The notes beneath the pieces were generated by a model. The model saw only the letters and a program-made list of their open reading frames with translations, made no database searches and had not been told where the DNA came from. Positions 28,128 through 37,239 of a stretch of DNA of 64,000 nt are shown one piece after another. A program made the position numbers and the translations under genes. Within the stretch, counting starts at the first letter, position 1, and each line of letters begins with the position of its first letter. This DNA is from Gallionellaceae bacterium. GTDB taxonomy: Bacteria > Pseudomonadota > Gammaproteobacteria > Burkholderiales > Gallionellaceae. The DNA lies in NCBI GenBank assembly GCA_030823955.1, contig JAVBYO010000004.1, positions 1 through 64,000 of the forward strand, given 5' to 3'.

Positions 28128-29110
28128 TTTTGGTACCGGTTCACCGCATTGATATGCTCGGTCAGACTACTTGAAAAATAGGAACTTCCATCCCCCTTGG
28201 CGACAAAATAGAGCGCACTGGTTTGTGCCGGATGCAATGTCGCCTGTATCGCAGCCAGGCCGGGCAATGCGATTGGGGTCGGGGGCAGCCCTCCCCGAGT
28301 GTAGGTATTGTAGGGCGTGTCCGTAAGCAGATCGTTCTTGCGCAGGTTGCCGTCGAACCGATCTCCCATGCCGTAGATCACCGTGGGATCGGTCTGTAGC
28401 AACATACCCTTGCGCAAGCGGTTGATGAATACCGCTGCGATCATGTTGCGATCACTGGCTTTGCCAGTCTCCTTCTCGACAATGGAAGCTAGGATCAAGG
28501 CCTGATAGGGGGTATCCAATGGCAGGCTTGCGGCACGGTTCTTCCAGCTTTCCTGCAAATTCCGCTGCATCAACTGGTAGGCGCGTTTAAGCACGGTCAG
28601 GTCACTGTTACCGCTGGAGAAATTATAGGTATCGGGAAAGAACATGCCTTCCGCCCTCCCCTCCGGAGCGCCGATACGCTGCATGATTTCAGCTTCGGAT
28701 AGCGACAAGGTATCGTGCCGTAATGTTGGCTCGGCGTTCAATGCTGCACGCAACTGCTTGAAGCTGTGTCCTTCGATGATACTGATCTGGCTCTGCGAAA
28801 CCTGTCCTTTGCTCACCATCTCCAACAGTTGCAAGGGGCTGACTGCGGTCTCTATCTGATAGTTGCCCGGTTTGATCTGCGCGGCTTTGCCCAGGCCCCG
28901 AGCCAAGAGCACAAACAGCCACTCGCCGGACAATACGCCGGCCTGAGTCATCTGGCGGGCGGCACTTTTCAGACTGCTCCCCTGTTTGAGCGAAAATTCG
29001 TACGGTAATTTTGAAAAGGGTAACGGGCGCACCGCATAGAAGGTCGCAAGTCCAGCCAGTAACAGGATGATGAAGACCATCCACAACAGGAATTCTTTAA
29101 TCGGGGTCAT
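28124..29110 (-). CDS. mltG: Endolytic transglycosylase MltG
   Basis: A 328-residue inner-membrane enzyme that cuts nascent peptidoglycan strands. There is an N-terminal transmembrane helix at about residues 8-27, a LysM-like region, then the YceG catalytic domain with [11 protein letters not shown] and the catalytic glutamate in [14 protein letters not shown]. The C-terminus holds [15 protein letters not shown] and [17 protein letters not shown]. It overlaps pabC by 14 bases. Confidence 0.95.
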   Translation of the reverse strand: MTPIKEFLLWMVFIILLLAGLATFYAVRPLPFSKLPYEFSLKQGSSLKSAARQMTQAGVLSGEWLFVLLARGLGKAAQIKPGNYQIETAVSPLQLLEMVSKGQVSQSQISIIEGHSFKQLRAALNAEPTLRHDTLSLSEAEIMQRIGAPEGRAEGMFFPDTYNFSSGNSDLTVLKRAYQLMQRNLQESWKNRAASLPLDTPYQALILASIVEKETGKASDRNMIAAVFINRLRKGMLLQTDPTVIYGMGDRFDGNLRKNDLLTDTPYNTYTRGGLPPTPIALPGLAAIQATLHPAQTSALYFVAKGDGSSYFSSSLTEHINAVNRYQK

Positions 29111-29912
29111 GATTCAGCCAATCTCGTATCTCATGGGCAACAGGATGGTGGGTACAACGGTAACCGGGCAGTTCTTTTACCGGCCACAGGCCATGCACCG
29201 AATTCACTAAAAATATCTCGTCGGCCAGTAATAGTTCGGCGAGGGGAATGTCACGAATCCGGCAATCTACGCCCTGCTGTTTCGCCCAGGCAAACACACG
29301 TTCGCGTTGCACCCCTGCCACCCCGCAACGGGACAGATCGGGCGAGGATAATCTCCCCTCCTTCACCATGAAGATGTTGCTGCGCACCCCTTCGATGACA
29401 TAACCGGCCTCGTCCAGCAGCAACCCTTCAGCGATAGCCGGGGCATCCCATTCCATCGCCGCCAGCACATTCTCCAAACGGTTAAGGTGTTTTATCCCGG
29501 CCAAACGCGGCTGGTGGCCCAAACGTAAACGGCAAAGATGCAGTGTTACCCCTGTATCGGCGAAATGCTCTGGAAATCTTGGCGCTTCACTCAGACTGAG
29601 CAGACGCGTCCCGGTCGATGCTCGCGGCGGCATATAGCCACGCGGCCCCGTTCCGCGCGTCACTGTAATCTTCACCACGCCATCCGAGACATCCCCGGTC
29701 AGGCGTGACAAATCATCCTGCAACAAGGACTCAGAGGGGCAAGCCAGATAGAGTGCGGAACAGTCTGACGCCAGCTTGGCGTAGTGCCTAGGCCAATGTA
29801 GTACTTTCCCGCCGCTTAGACGCAGGGTGCGAAAGACGCCGTCGCCATAGAGGAAGCCCCGCTCGTTTACGCTAATCGTGTCACACGGCTCTCCGTTGAT
29901 CAGCGTAGTCAC
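29097..29912 (-). CDS. pabC: Aminodeoxychorismate lyase
   Basis: A 271-residue PLP enzyme (fold type IV) releasing 4-aminobenzoate from aminodeoxychorismate for folate. Family sequence: RGFLYGDGVFRTLRL, the PLP-lysine region GIKHLNRLENVLA, and EGVRSNIFMV. The start is GTG at 29912. It sits between fabF and mltG, as in E. coli. A D-alanine or branched-chain aminotransferase is less likely given this context. Confidence 0.92.
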   Translation of the reverse strand: MTTLINGEPCDTISVNERGFLYGDGVFRTLRLSGGKVLHWPRHYAKLASDCSALYLACPSESLLQDDLSRLTGDVSDGVVKITVTRGTGPRGYMPPRASTGTRLLSLSEAPRFPEHFADTGVTLHLCRLRLGHQPRLAGIKHLNRLENVLAAMEWDAPAIAEGLLLDEAGYVIEGVRSNIFMVKEGRLSSPDLSRCGVAGVQRERVFAWAKQQGVDCRIRDIPLAELLLADEIFLVNSVHGLWPVKELPGYRCTHHPVAHEIRDWLNHDPD

Positions 29913-29926
29913 GGCAAGGGTAGATT

Positions 29927-31159
29927 TCAGATCTTGCGGAATACCAGCGAGCCGTTGGTGCCACCGAAGCCGAAATTATTGTTCACGGCCACATCGATCT
30001 TCATCTCTCGTGCCGTATTGGCGCAGTAGTCCAGATCGCACTCAGGATCTTGCTCAAAGATATTGATGGTCGGAGGTGAGACTTGGTGATGTAATGCCAA
30101 GACACAGAACAACGATTCGATGCCGCCGGCCCCGCCCAGCAAGTGTCCGGTCATCGACTTGGTGGAGTTCACCACGAGTTTTTTGGCATGATCGCCGAAA
30201 GCTAGCTTGATTGCTTCCGTCTCGTTCTTGTCACCCAGCGGGGTCGAAGTGCCATGTGCATTGACGTATTGCACTTGATCCGCATTCAGACCCGCATTGC
30301 GCAACGCATTGACCATGCTGCGTTTTGGCCCGTCCGTGCTCGGTGCGGTCATGTGGTAGGCATCGGCACTCATGCCGTAGCCGGAAAGCTCGGCGTATAT
30401 CTTGGCGCCGCGCGCCTTGGCGTGTTCGTATTCTTCTAGCACCAGCACACCAGCGCCTTCGCCCATCACAAAACCGTCGCGGTCCTTGTCCCAAGGACGG
30501 CTGGCTGTTGCCGGATCGTCGTTGCGGGTGGACAGCGCTTTGGCAGACGAGAAACCGCCAATCGCCAAAGGTGATACGGTTGCCTCAGCACCACCGGCGA
30601 TCATCACATCGGCATCACCGTATTCGATGATACGGGCCGATTCGCCGATACTGTGCGTACCGGTGGTGCATGCCGTAACCACGGAGAAGTTTGGCCCCTT
30701 CAACCCATACATGATGGACAGGTTGCCGGAGATCATATTGATGATCGTGCCAGGAATGAAGAACGGCGAGATCTTGCGCGGCCCACCGGCCAGATAGTCG
30801 TTATGCGTATCTTCGATCATCGGCAGCCCACCGATACCCGAGCTGATACAAACTCCGATGCGTTCCGCATTCTGTTCAGTGACCGTCAGACCGGAGTCCT
30901 TGAATGCTTCCATACCGGCTACCAAGCCAAAATGGACGAAACGATCCATACGTCGCGCGTCTTTTGCAGGCAAATACTGAGTCACATCGAACCCCTGTAC
31001 TTCTCCCGCGACTTGGCAGGCAAACGCGCTGGCATCAAAGTGGCTGATGCGCGAGATACCCGATTTTCCTGCAAGGATGTTCTGCCAAGCGGGGGCGACA
31101 CCCACCCCTACTGGCGACACGACACCCAAGCCAGTAACGACGACTCTGCGTTTAGTCAA
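29927..31159 (-). CDS. fabF: 3-oxoacyl-[acyl-carrier-protein] synthase II
   Basis: A 410-residue elongating condensing enzyme. The active-site cysteine is in [13 protein letters not shown], and the two histidines lie in [12 protein letters not shown] and [13 protein letters not shown]. The product opens [12 protein letters not shown] from TTG at 31159 with GGAG upstream; no ATG is available before residue 80. It lies between acpP and pabC. Confidence 0.96.
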   Translation of the reverse strand: MTKRRVVVTGLGVVSPVGVGVAPAWQNILAGKSGISRISHFDASAFACQVAGEVQGFDVTQYLPAKDARRMDRFVHFGLVAGMEAFKDSGLTVTEQNAERIGVCISSGIGGLPMIEDTHNDYLAGGPRKISPFFIPGTIINMISGNLSIMYGLKGPNFSVVTACTTGTHSIGESARIIEYGDADVMIAGGAEATVSPLAIGGFSSAKALSTRNDDPATASRPWDKDRDGFVMGEGAGVLVLEEYEHAKARGAKIYAELSGYGMSADAYHMTAPSTDGPKRSMVNALRNAGLNADQVQYVNAHGTSTPLGDKNETEAIKLAFGDHAKKLVVNSTKSMTGHLLGGAGGIESLFCVLALHHQVSPPTINIFEQDPECDLDYCANTAREMKIDVAVNNNFGFGGTNGSLVFRKI

Positions 31160-31204
31160 ACTGAACTCCGCTAATGAGGTAAAAAAACGGTCAACCGGAG
31201 ACGA

Positions 31205-31441
31205 TTATTGGGGATGTGCGTTGACGTAGTCGATTGCTTGTTGCACAGAGGTGATCTTTTCTGCATCTTCATCAGGGATCTCGCAACCGAATTCTTCTTC
31301 GAGCGCCATCACCAGTTCCACTGTATCCAGAGAGTCGGCGCCCAGATCGTTGACGAACGAAGACTCGTTCTTGACTTCCGACTCATTCACGCCGAGTTGC
31401 TCAGCTACGATTTTCTTGACGCGTTGTTCGATGTTAGACAT
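31205..31441 (-). CDS. acpP: Acyl carrier protein
   Basis: A 78-residue acidic carrier. The phosphopantetheine serine is in [19 protein letters not shown]. It sits between fabG and fabF, the standard place. The wider gaps on both sides (45 and 78 bases) fit separate, high-level expression. Confidence 0.97.
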   Translation of the reverse strand: MSNIEQRVKKIVAEQLGVNESEVKNESSFVNDLGADSLDTVELVMALEEEFGCEIPDEDAEKITSVQQAIDYVNAHPQ

Positions 31442-31519
31442 TCCATTACTCCCGTTTTAATTAAAGTTCAAAAAGCGCCCGCATTCTACCAAACTTGTGC
31501 CGATTTCCAAAACACCGGC

Positions 31520-32266
31520 TTATTCCATGTACATTCCGCCGTTCACATGCAGTGTGACCCCAGTGATATAGGCCGCACCGGGGCCTGCCAAGAATGCCAC
31601 TGCTGCGGCGATATCGGCAGGTTGGCCCAAGCGTTTCAGGGGTACATGCTCGACCAGTTTAGCGCGTTGTTCCTCGCCCAATGCGTGTGTCATATCGGTA
31701 TCAATGAAGCCGGGAGCGACGCAATTCACGGTGATGTTGCGGCTACCGATCTCCTGCGCCAGCGATTTGGTGAAGCCGATCATGCCGGCTTTGGATGCGG
31801 CATAGTTAGATTGGCCCGGATTGCCGGAACTCCCGACCACCGAGGAGATACTGATGATGCGCCCGCCCCTGGCTTTCATCATGGCGCGCAATACCGCGCG
31901 GCTCAGACGGAACACCGATTTGAGGTTGGTGGTCAGCACATCGTCCCACTCTTCCTCGGACATGCGGGCCAGCAGGTTGTCCTTGGTGATACCGGCATTG
32001 TTCACCAGGATCGAGATCTCGCCGAATTCTGCACGCAGGGTCGTCAAAACCTGTTCGGTCTGTGCGGCATCATTGACGTTCAGGGCAAAGCCCTTGCCCT
32101 TGATGCCGGCAGCAGCCAGATAGTCGCTGATGGCTTGGGCGCCCTTCTCGCTGGTCGCGGTACCGACCACGGTTGCGCCCTGCTTGCCCAGTTCCAGCGC
32201 GATGGCTTGTCCGATCCCGCGCGAAGCGCCGGTCACCAGTGCGATCTGTCCTTGCAGTGTAGTCAT
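31520..32266 (-). CDS. fabG: 3-oxoacyl-[acyl-carrier-protein] reductase
   Basis: A 248-residue short-chain dehydrogenase using NADPH. Cofactor motif TGASRGIG, structural NNAG, and the catalytic serine and YAASKAG tyrosine/lysine set are present. It lies 11 bases after fabD. Confidence 0.96.
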   Translation of the reverse strand: MTTLQGQIALVTGASRGIGQAIALELGKQGATVVGTATSEKGAQAISDYLAAAGIKGKGFALNVNDAAQTEQVLTTLRAEFGEISILVNNAGITKDNLLARMSEEEWDDVLTTNLKSVFRLSRAVLRAMMKARGGRIISISSVVGSSGNPGQSNYAASKAGMIGFTKSLAQEIGSRNITVNCVAPGFIDTDMTHALGEEQRAKLVEHVPLKRLGQPADIAAAVAFLAGPGAAYITGVTLHVNGGMYME

Positions 32267-32277
32267 GCTTTCTCCTC

Positions 32278-33210
32278 TTAAGCGAGTGCAGCCAGGGCTG
32301 CTTTCAGGGCTTCGCCGTCATTGATGGCTATCGCCTGCTGGTTGGTGTCGATACGCTTGCTCAGTCCGGCCAGTACCTTGCCCGGCGCGCATTCCACATT
32401 ATGGGTGATGCCCTGCTTGCCGAAAGCCTGTACGGTCTCGACCCAGCGTACCGGCGAATACAACTGGCGCACCAGCGCATCCTTGATCTTCGCGCCATCA
32501 TTATAAGAGGCGACATCGGCATTGTGCAGCACCGGGATGGCCGGCGCCTGCACGTTGACGTTGTTCAGATAGGCACGCAGTTGTTCCGCCGCGCCTTTCA
32601 GCAGGCTGCAATGCGACGGAACGCTCATCGGCAGCATGATCGCGCGCTTTGCACCTTTGGCCTTGGCCAGCTCCATGCCGCGCTCGACTGCGGCGCGGTT
32701 GCCAGCGATGACCACTTGGCCTGCGGAATTGAAATTCACCGCTTCCAGCACCTCGCCCTGTGCACCTTCGGCACAGACGGCGCGCACGACGTCATCGTCC
32801 AGACCGAGAATGGCGGCGATACCGCCCACACCTTCCGGCACGGCTGTCTGCATGCACTGGGCGCGGTAGCGCACCAGCGGCAAAGCATCGGCAAAGCTCA
32901 ACGCGCCCGCCGCGACCAGCGCGGTGTATTCGCCCAGACTATGTCCGGCCATGATGGTCGGCTTGGCACCGTTCTGCGATTGCCAGGCACGGTACACCGC
33001 CACACCGGCGGCCAGCATGATGGGCTGGGTGTTCACGGTGGCGTTCAGGTCGGCATCGGCGCCTTCGGCGACCAGTTGCCACAGGTCCTGTTTCAGCACG
33101 TCGGATGCTTCAGTGAAGGTGTCGCGCACGGCGGCGAAGTCGGCATAGCCGTTCATCATGCCGCGCGACTGGGAACCCTGACCGGGGAATACGAAAGCGA
33201 ATTGAGTCAT
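32278..33210 (-). CDS. fabD: Malonyl CoA-acyl carrier protein transacylase
   Basis: A 310-residue enzyme loading malonate on ACP. The nucleophile is in GHSLGEYTAL, with the catalytic histidine in SVPSHCSLL and an N-terminal FPGQGSQ. It lies 11 bases after fabH. Confidence 0.96.
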   Translation of the reverse strand: MTQFAFVFPGQGSQSRGMMNGYADFAAVRDTFTEASDVLKQDLWQLVAEGADADLNATVNTQPIMLAAGVAVYRAWQSQNGAKPTIMAGHSLGEYTALVAAGALSFADALPLVRYRAQCMQTAVPEGVGGIAAILGLDDDVVRAVCAEGAQGEVLEAVNFNSAGQVVIAGNRAAVERGMELAKAKGAKRAIMLPMSVPSHCSLLKGAAEQLRAYLNNVNVQAPAIPVLHNADVASYNDGAKIKDALVRQLYSPVRWVETVQAFGKQGITHNVECAPGKVLAGLSKRIDTNQQAIAINDGEALKAALAALA

Positions 33211-33221
33211 TTATATATACC

Positions 33222-34151
33222 CTACCACTTGATGAGAACTGCGCCCCAGGTGAAACCACCACCGACGGCTTCCAGTAGAATGTTCTGTCCGGTCTTGATG
33301 CGACCATCACGTACGGCGGTGTCGAGTGCCAGCGGGATAGAGGCGGCCGAGGTATTGCCATGACTGGCAACAGTTACCACCACGTTCTCCATCGCCAGCC
33401 CCAGTTTCTTGCCTGTTGCTTCGATGATGCGGATATTGGCCTGATGCGGCACCAGCCAGTCGATGTCTGCACCAGTCAGTCCTTGAGCCTCCAGCACTTC
33501 CTCAACTACTTCACTCAATACCTTGACTGCAAACTTAAATACCGCCTTACCATCCATGGAAATAGTAGGATCAGCCTTCAACATATGACGGTGGATACCA
33601 TCCGCGTGTAGCTTGGCCGCCACGATTCCGGGTTGCTCCGAAGCACGCAGGATCACCGCTCCCGCGCCATCACCAAACAAGACGGAGGTAGTACGATCAT
33701 TCCAGTCGAGCATGCGGGATAATACTTCTGCTCCTACCACCAAAACCGTGCGAGCCTGCCCACCGCGAATATACATATCTGCTGTGTTCAATGCATAAAC
33801 GAATCCCCCGCACACGGCCTGCATGTCGAAGGCTGCTCCACCATTCCTGATACCCAGCTTGTCTTGCAAGATGCAGGCCGTGCTGGGGAAAGGCATATCA
33901 GGCGAAGTGGTCGCCACAATGATCAAATCGATCTCTTCGGCTTGTATACCGGCGGCCTCGATGGCTTTGCGGCTGGCATGCAGGGCAAGGTCGCTGGTCA
34001 ATTCGTCGTCTGCGGCGAAATGACGCTCGACGATACCGCTGCGAGTCACGATCCAGTCATGCGAAGTCTCCACGATCTTTTCCAGATCGTAGTTGGTCAA
34101 CGTCTTGGCGGGCAGGTAGCTGCCCGTGCCGATGATCTTGGAATATATCAA
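33222..34151 (-). CDS. fabH: 3-oxoacyl-[acyl-carrier-protein] synthase III
   Basis: A 309-residue initiating condensing enzyme. The Cys-His-Asn triad is visible in [21 protein letters not shown] and [11 protein letters not shown]. The start is TTG at 34151, overlapping the plsX stop by four bases (TTGA), so translation is probably coupled. The next ATG would truncate the fold. Confidence 0.95.
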   Translation of the reverse strand: MIYSKIIGTGSYLPAKTLTNYDLEKIVETSHDWIVTRSGIVERHFAADDELTSDLALHASRKAIEAAGIQAEEIDLIIVATTSPDMPFPSTACILQDKLGIRNGGAAFDMQAVCGGFVYALNTADMYIRGGQARTVLVVGAEVLSRMLDWNDRTTSVLFGDGAGAVILRASEQPGIVAAKLHADGIHRHMLKADPTISMDGKAVFKFAVKVLSEVVEEVLEAQGLTGADIDWLVPHQANIRIIEATGKKLGLAMENVVVTVASHGNTSAASIPLALDTAVRDGRIKTGQNILLEAVGGGFTWGAVLIKW

Positions 34152-35185
34152 CTTGCCTCCCCCGCTGTTTGCTGGCGTGCGTTATGCCACTTTTCGATGT
34201 GTTCGCTAATGTGGCTCAACATACCGCCGCGCGCTTCTTCAGCAGCGCGTTCGATGGCACAAAGGAATGCAAAAGAGTCTGCGGAACCGTGGCTTTTCAC
34301 CACGATACCCTTCAGCCCGAGGAAGCTGGCACCGTTATAACGACGATGATCCAATCTGTGCTTGAATGCTTTGAGCACCGGGAAAGACACGATCGCCCCC
34401 AGCTTGGTATACCAGTTTTGGCTGAAGCCCTCTTTCAGAAAGCCGCCCATCATTTTAGCGACCCCTTCGGCAGTCTTCAGGGCGACATTACCAACGAAAC
34501 CGTCGCACACCACCACATCGGTGACCCCCTTGAAAATATCGTCGCCTTCCACGTTGCCGTAGAAATTAAGGTCGCTGGCTTGCAACAGTTCGGCGGCCTG
34601 CTTGACCACTTCATTGCCTTTAATGTCTTCGCTACCGATATTCAGCAGGCCGACAGTAGGGCGTTCTTTATGTTCCAGTGCGGAGACCAGCGTGCTCCCC
34701 ATCAGCGCGAATTGCAGCAGATGTTCAGCGCTACAATCCACGTTCGCGCCCAGATCAAGCATACAGACCTGGCCTTTGTTGGTGGGCAGAAAGGAAGCGA
34801 TGGCGGGCCGATCAATACCCGGCAAAGTTTTCAGCACATAACGTGCGGTCGCCATCAGCGCACCGGTATTGCCAGCGCTGACACAAGCCGAGGCGTCACC
34901 GCTCTTCACCAGATTGATGGAGACACGCATGGAAGAATCTTTTTTGCTGCGCAACACGATCTGCGGCGATTCATCCATCCCCACCACCTCTGTGGCAGCA
35001 TGGATACGCAGCCGAGCCTGCTCCTTGAAGCCGAGTTTTAGCAACTCGGCTTGGATAGGATCGGGCTGACCGACCAGGGTGATGACATCGTCAGGATGAT
35101 TCTTCAGATAAGCGACTGCCGCGGGAACGGTCACCCGTATCCCGTGGTCGCCGCCCATGGCATCGATAGCTATCGTGATACCCAC
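34148..35185 (-). CDS. plsX: Phosphate acyltransferase PlsX
   Basis: A 345-residue enzyme making acyl-phosphate from acyl-ACP for phospholipid synthesis. Typical sequence: [36 protein letters not shown] and [10 protein letters not shown]. The start is GTG at 35185. It follows rpmF and leads into fabH. Confidence 0.95.
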   Translation of the reverse strand: MGITIAIDAMGGDHGIRVTVPAAVAYLKNHPDDVITLVGQPDPIQAELLKLGFKEQARLRIHAATEVVGMDESPQIVLRSKKDSSMRVSINLVKSGDASACVSAGNTGALMATARYVLKTLPGIDRPAIASFLPTNKGQVCMLDLGANVDCSAEHLLQFALMGSTLVSALEHKERPTVGLLNIGSEDIKGNEVVKQAAELLQASDLNFYGNVEGDDIFKGVTDVVVCDGFVGNVALKTAEGVAKMMGGFLKEGFSQNWYTKLGAIVSFPVLKAFKHRLDHRRYNGASFLGLKGIVVKSHGSADSFAFLCAIERAAEEARGGMLSHISEHIEKWHNARQQTAGEAS

Positions 35186-35264
35186 TGGGCGATCCTCTCG
35201 CAGGAGAAATAAACGGACACTCGGTCCCCCACTGAGGGGAGCCTATTCAATACGCCCAATGAGC

Positions 35265-35444
35265 TTATTCGCCCTTGGTTTTGACAACCTTCTTGCCGCG
35301 GTAGTAACCGCTCGGGCTGATGTGATGACGCAGATGCGGCTCACCTGTGGATGGCTCCACTGCCAGTGCTGGATTGGTCAAAAAATCATGGGCACGGTGC
35401 ATACCGCGCTTGGATGGGGATTTCTTATTCTGCTGAACTGCCAT
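35265..35444 (-). CDS. rpmF: 50S ribosomal protein L32
   Basis: A 59-residue protein beginning [20 protein letters not shown] and ending [11 protein letters not shown]. The opening [17 protein letters not shown] is diagnostic for L32. The Cys-type zinc pair seen in some species is absent, as usual for proteobacteria. It lies between yceD and plsX in the standard order, and is too short for routine ORF listing. Confidence 0.97.
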   Translation of the reverse strand: MAVQQNKKSPSKRGMHRAHDFLTNPALAVEPSTGEPHLRHHISPSGYYRGKKVVKTKGE

Positions 35445-35462
35445 GGTAACTCCTCACAAAAA

Positions 35463-35954
35463 CTAATCTTGTTTCTTCTTTAGACCGGCCAACGCCGCGA
35501 ACGGGTTGATCGATCTCTGCAAACCTTCAGATACTGCAACACACGATCCATCCGGATGTTTGGGGGCAAAAGGCAAACCCAGCAATACCTCATCTTCGAT
35601 CAATGTCAGCACATCCAACTGTTTCGAGGCCTCGATGCAATCGACCTCATCGTCGGCATCATCGATTTCTCCGAGCTGGCTAGCTTCCAACAAACGCAAG
35701 CGCGAGCGTATCGCCACAGGATAGGAAAACTCCTCCATGCAACGCTGACAACGCAGGCGACAGACCCCGTGGACTTCCAGCTCCAGCAGGCTGTCTCGCT
35801 CCTCTTGCGAACCCCGCACGACATAGACCAACATCCCGTCAGAATCAGCCAGTATGCCACTCAACCGGGACAGTGCTGCCATCGGCACCTCACCGCTTAT
35901 TGACCTGCCATTTCTGGCAAAATCCACGCTATCGATGAAAGGCCGTGCAAACAT
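35463..35954 (-). CDS. yceD: YceD family protein (DUF177)
   Basis: A 163-residue protein of the YceD family, linked to 23S rRNA accumulation. The conserved CRLRCQRCMEEF motif is at about residues 67-78, followed by an acidic stretch and LTLIEDEVLLGLPFAPKH. It is first in the rpmF-plsX-fab cluster and divergent from maf. Confidence 0.92.
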   Translation of the reverse strand: MFARPFIDSVDFARNGRSISGEVPMAALSRLSGILADSDGMLVYVVRGSQEERDSLLELEVHGVCRLRCQRCMEEFSYPVAIRSRLRLLEASQLGEIDDADDEVDCIEASKQLDVLTLIEDEVLLGLPFAPKHPDGSCVAVSEGLQRSINPFAALAGLKKKQD

Positions 35955-36020
35955 AAGGCGCGCATGATATATATTCTGGCCTACTCTGTCAAAAGATGCA
36001 TCGATGCACTAAGGAATATC

Positions 36021-36605
36021 TTGGATCCTCAACCGCTTGTTCTTGCCTCCACCTCTATATATCGAAGCGAACTGCTCGCCACCCTGAAAATACCCTTTCG
36101 GGTCGCGGCACCCAATGTCGATGAGACCCCGCTTCCGGGCGAAGATGCTCCACAGACTGCGCTACGCCTCTCGCAACTTAAGGCACAAGCCGTCACCAAA
36201 GAGCATCGGAATGCCCTGATCATCGGCTCCGATCAGGTTGCCCTGCTGGAGGGAGTGCAACTGGGTAAACCGCTGACGCACGACAACGCCGTATTGCAAT
36301 TAAAGGCCATGCGCGGTAAGACGGTCGCCTTCCACACTGCGCTGACATTGCTTAACGCAGTCGACGGTACGATGCAAAGCGATCTGGTGGAGACCCAAGT
36401 CAGTTTCCGCCCAATCAGCGATGATGAGATCGAACGCTACCTGAAGAAAGAGCAACCTTACCATTGTGCCGGAAGCGCAAAATCCGAGGGACTGGGGATC
36501 GCCCTGATCAGTCGCATACAAGGAGATGACCCCAATGCCCTGATCGGACTCCCCCTGATTAGCCTTGTAAGCATGCTTAGGAAACAAGGGATTGCAATTT
36601 TATAA
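36021..36605 (+). CDS. Maf-family nucleotide pyrophosphatase (YceF type)
   Basis: A 194-residue house-cleaning pyrophosphatase. ASTSIYRSELL, DETPLPGE, IIGSDQVA and the KSEGLG loop fit the YceF subgroup, which hydrolyses 7-methyl-GTP. TTG at 36021 is chosen because AAGGA lies five bases upstream and the length then matches YceF. An ATG at 35964 would add 19 unlike residues. It is divergent from yceD, a common neighbour. Confidence 0.88.
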   Translation: MDPQPLVLASTSIYRSELLATLKIPFRVAAPNVDETPLPGEDAPQTALRLSQLKAQAVTKEHRNALIIGSDQVALLEGVQLGKPLTHDNAVLQLKAMRGKTVAFHTALTLLNAVDGTMQSDLVETQVSFRPISDDEIERYLKKEQPYHCAGSAKSEGLGIALISRIQGDDPNALIGLPLISLVSMLRKQGIAIL

Positions 36606-36701
36606 CGCTATTTGAACCAAACTTTAAGTTGCTAGCACTGCGACTTTCTGTTATTAAAGCGCGCTTAAAAATTTTTGCCCGTACTCGGAGACTCAGAAGA
36701 A

Positions 36702-37124
36702 ATGCCAGCCCAAACCAGCAAACCCGTCATCCCTTATAAAGCAAAAAAGGGGGAGGCATACATGAATCCCAAGCAATTGGAGCATTTTCGTAACGTCTTG
36801 AATGAGATCAAGTTGGGCCTAGGCCAAGACATCGACCGCACTGTGCATACCATGCAGGACGAAGCGACCGTATTTGCAGACCCCAATGATCGCGCCAGTC
36901 AGGAATCCGATATGAGCCTGGAATTACGCAACCGGGACCGGGAGCGCAAACTCATCAAGAATATCGACAAGATGCTCGCAAGGATAGACTCCGGTGATTA
37001 CGGTTATTGCGACAAATGCGGTATCGAGATTGGCCTTAGCCGCCTGGAAGCGCGCCCCACCGCGACCCTGTGCATCGACTGCAAGACCCTGGACGAAATC
37101 CGCGAGAAACAGGTCGCGAAATAA
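36702..37124 (+). CDS. dksA: RNA polymerase-binding transcription factor DksA
   Basis: A 140-residue secondary-channel factor acting with ppGpp. A coiled-coil with the acidic tip ([12 protein letters not shown]) and a four-cysteine zinc finger (CDKCG with CIDC) are intact. ATG at 36702 follows GGAG. It is followed by a clear terminator. Confidence 0.95.
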   Translation: MPAQTSKPVIPYKAKKGEAYMNPKQLEHFRNVLNEIKLGLGQDIDRTVHTMQDEATVFADPNDRASQESDMSLELRNRDRERKLIKNIDKMLARIDSGDYGYCDKCGIEIGLSRLEARPTATLCIDCKTLDEIREKQVAK

Positions 37125-37149
37125 ATCCCTCGCTGTATTGCTCGCCCAG

Positions 37150-37177
37150 AAGCCTCCTTTGATCAGGAGGCTTTTTC
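37150..37177 (+). terminator. Terminator after dksA
   Basis: AAGCCTCCT (37150-37158) pairs with AGGAGGCTT (37165-37173) around TTGATC, followed by a T-run. Confidence 0.93.
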
Positions 37178-37239
37178 ATGCCTATAATTTGCCGCGGAAT
37201 GCGTACTATCTCAAGCATAAGTGGTTATAATCTGGCCAT

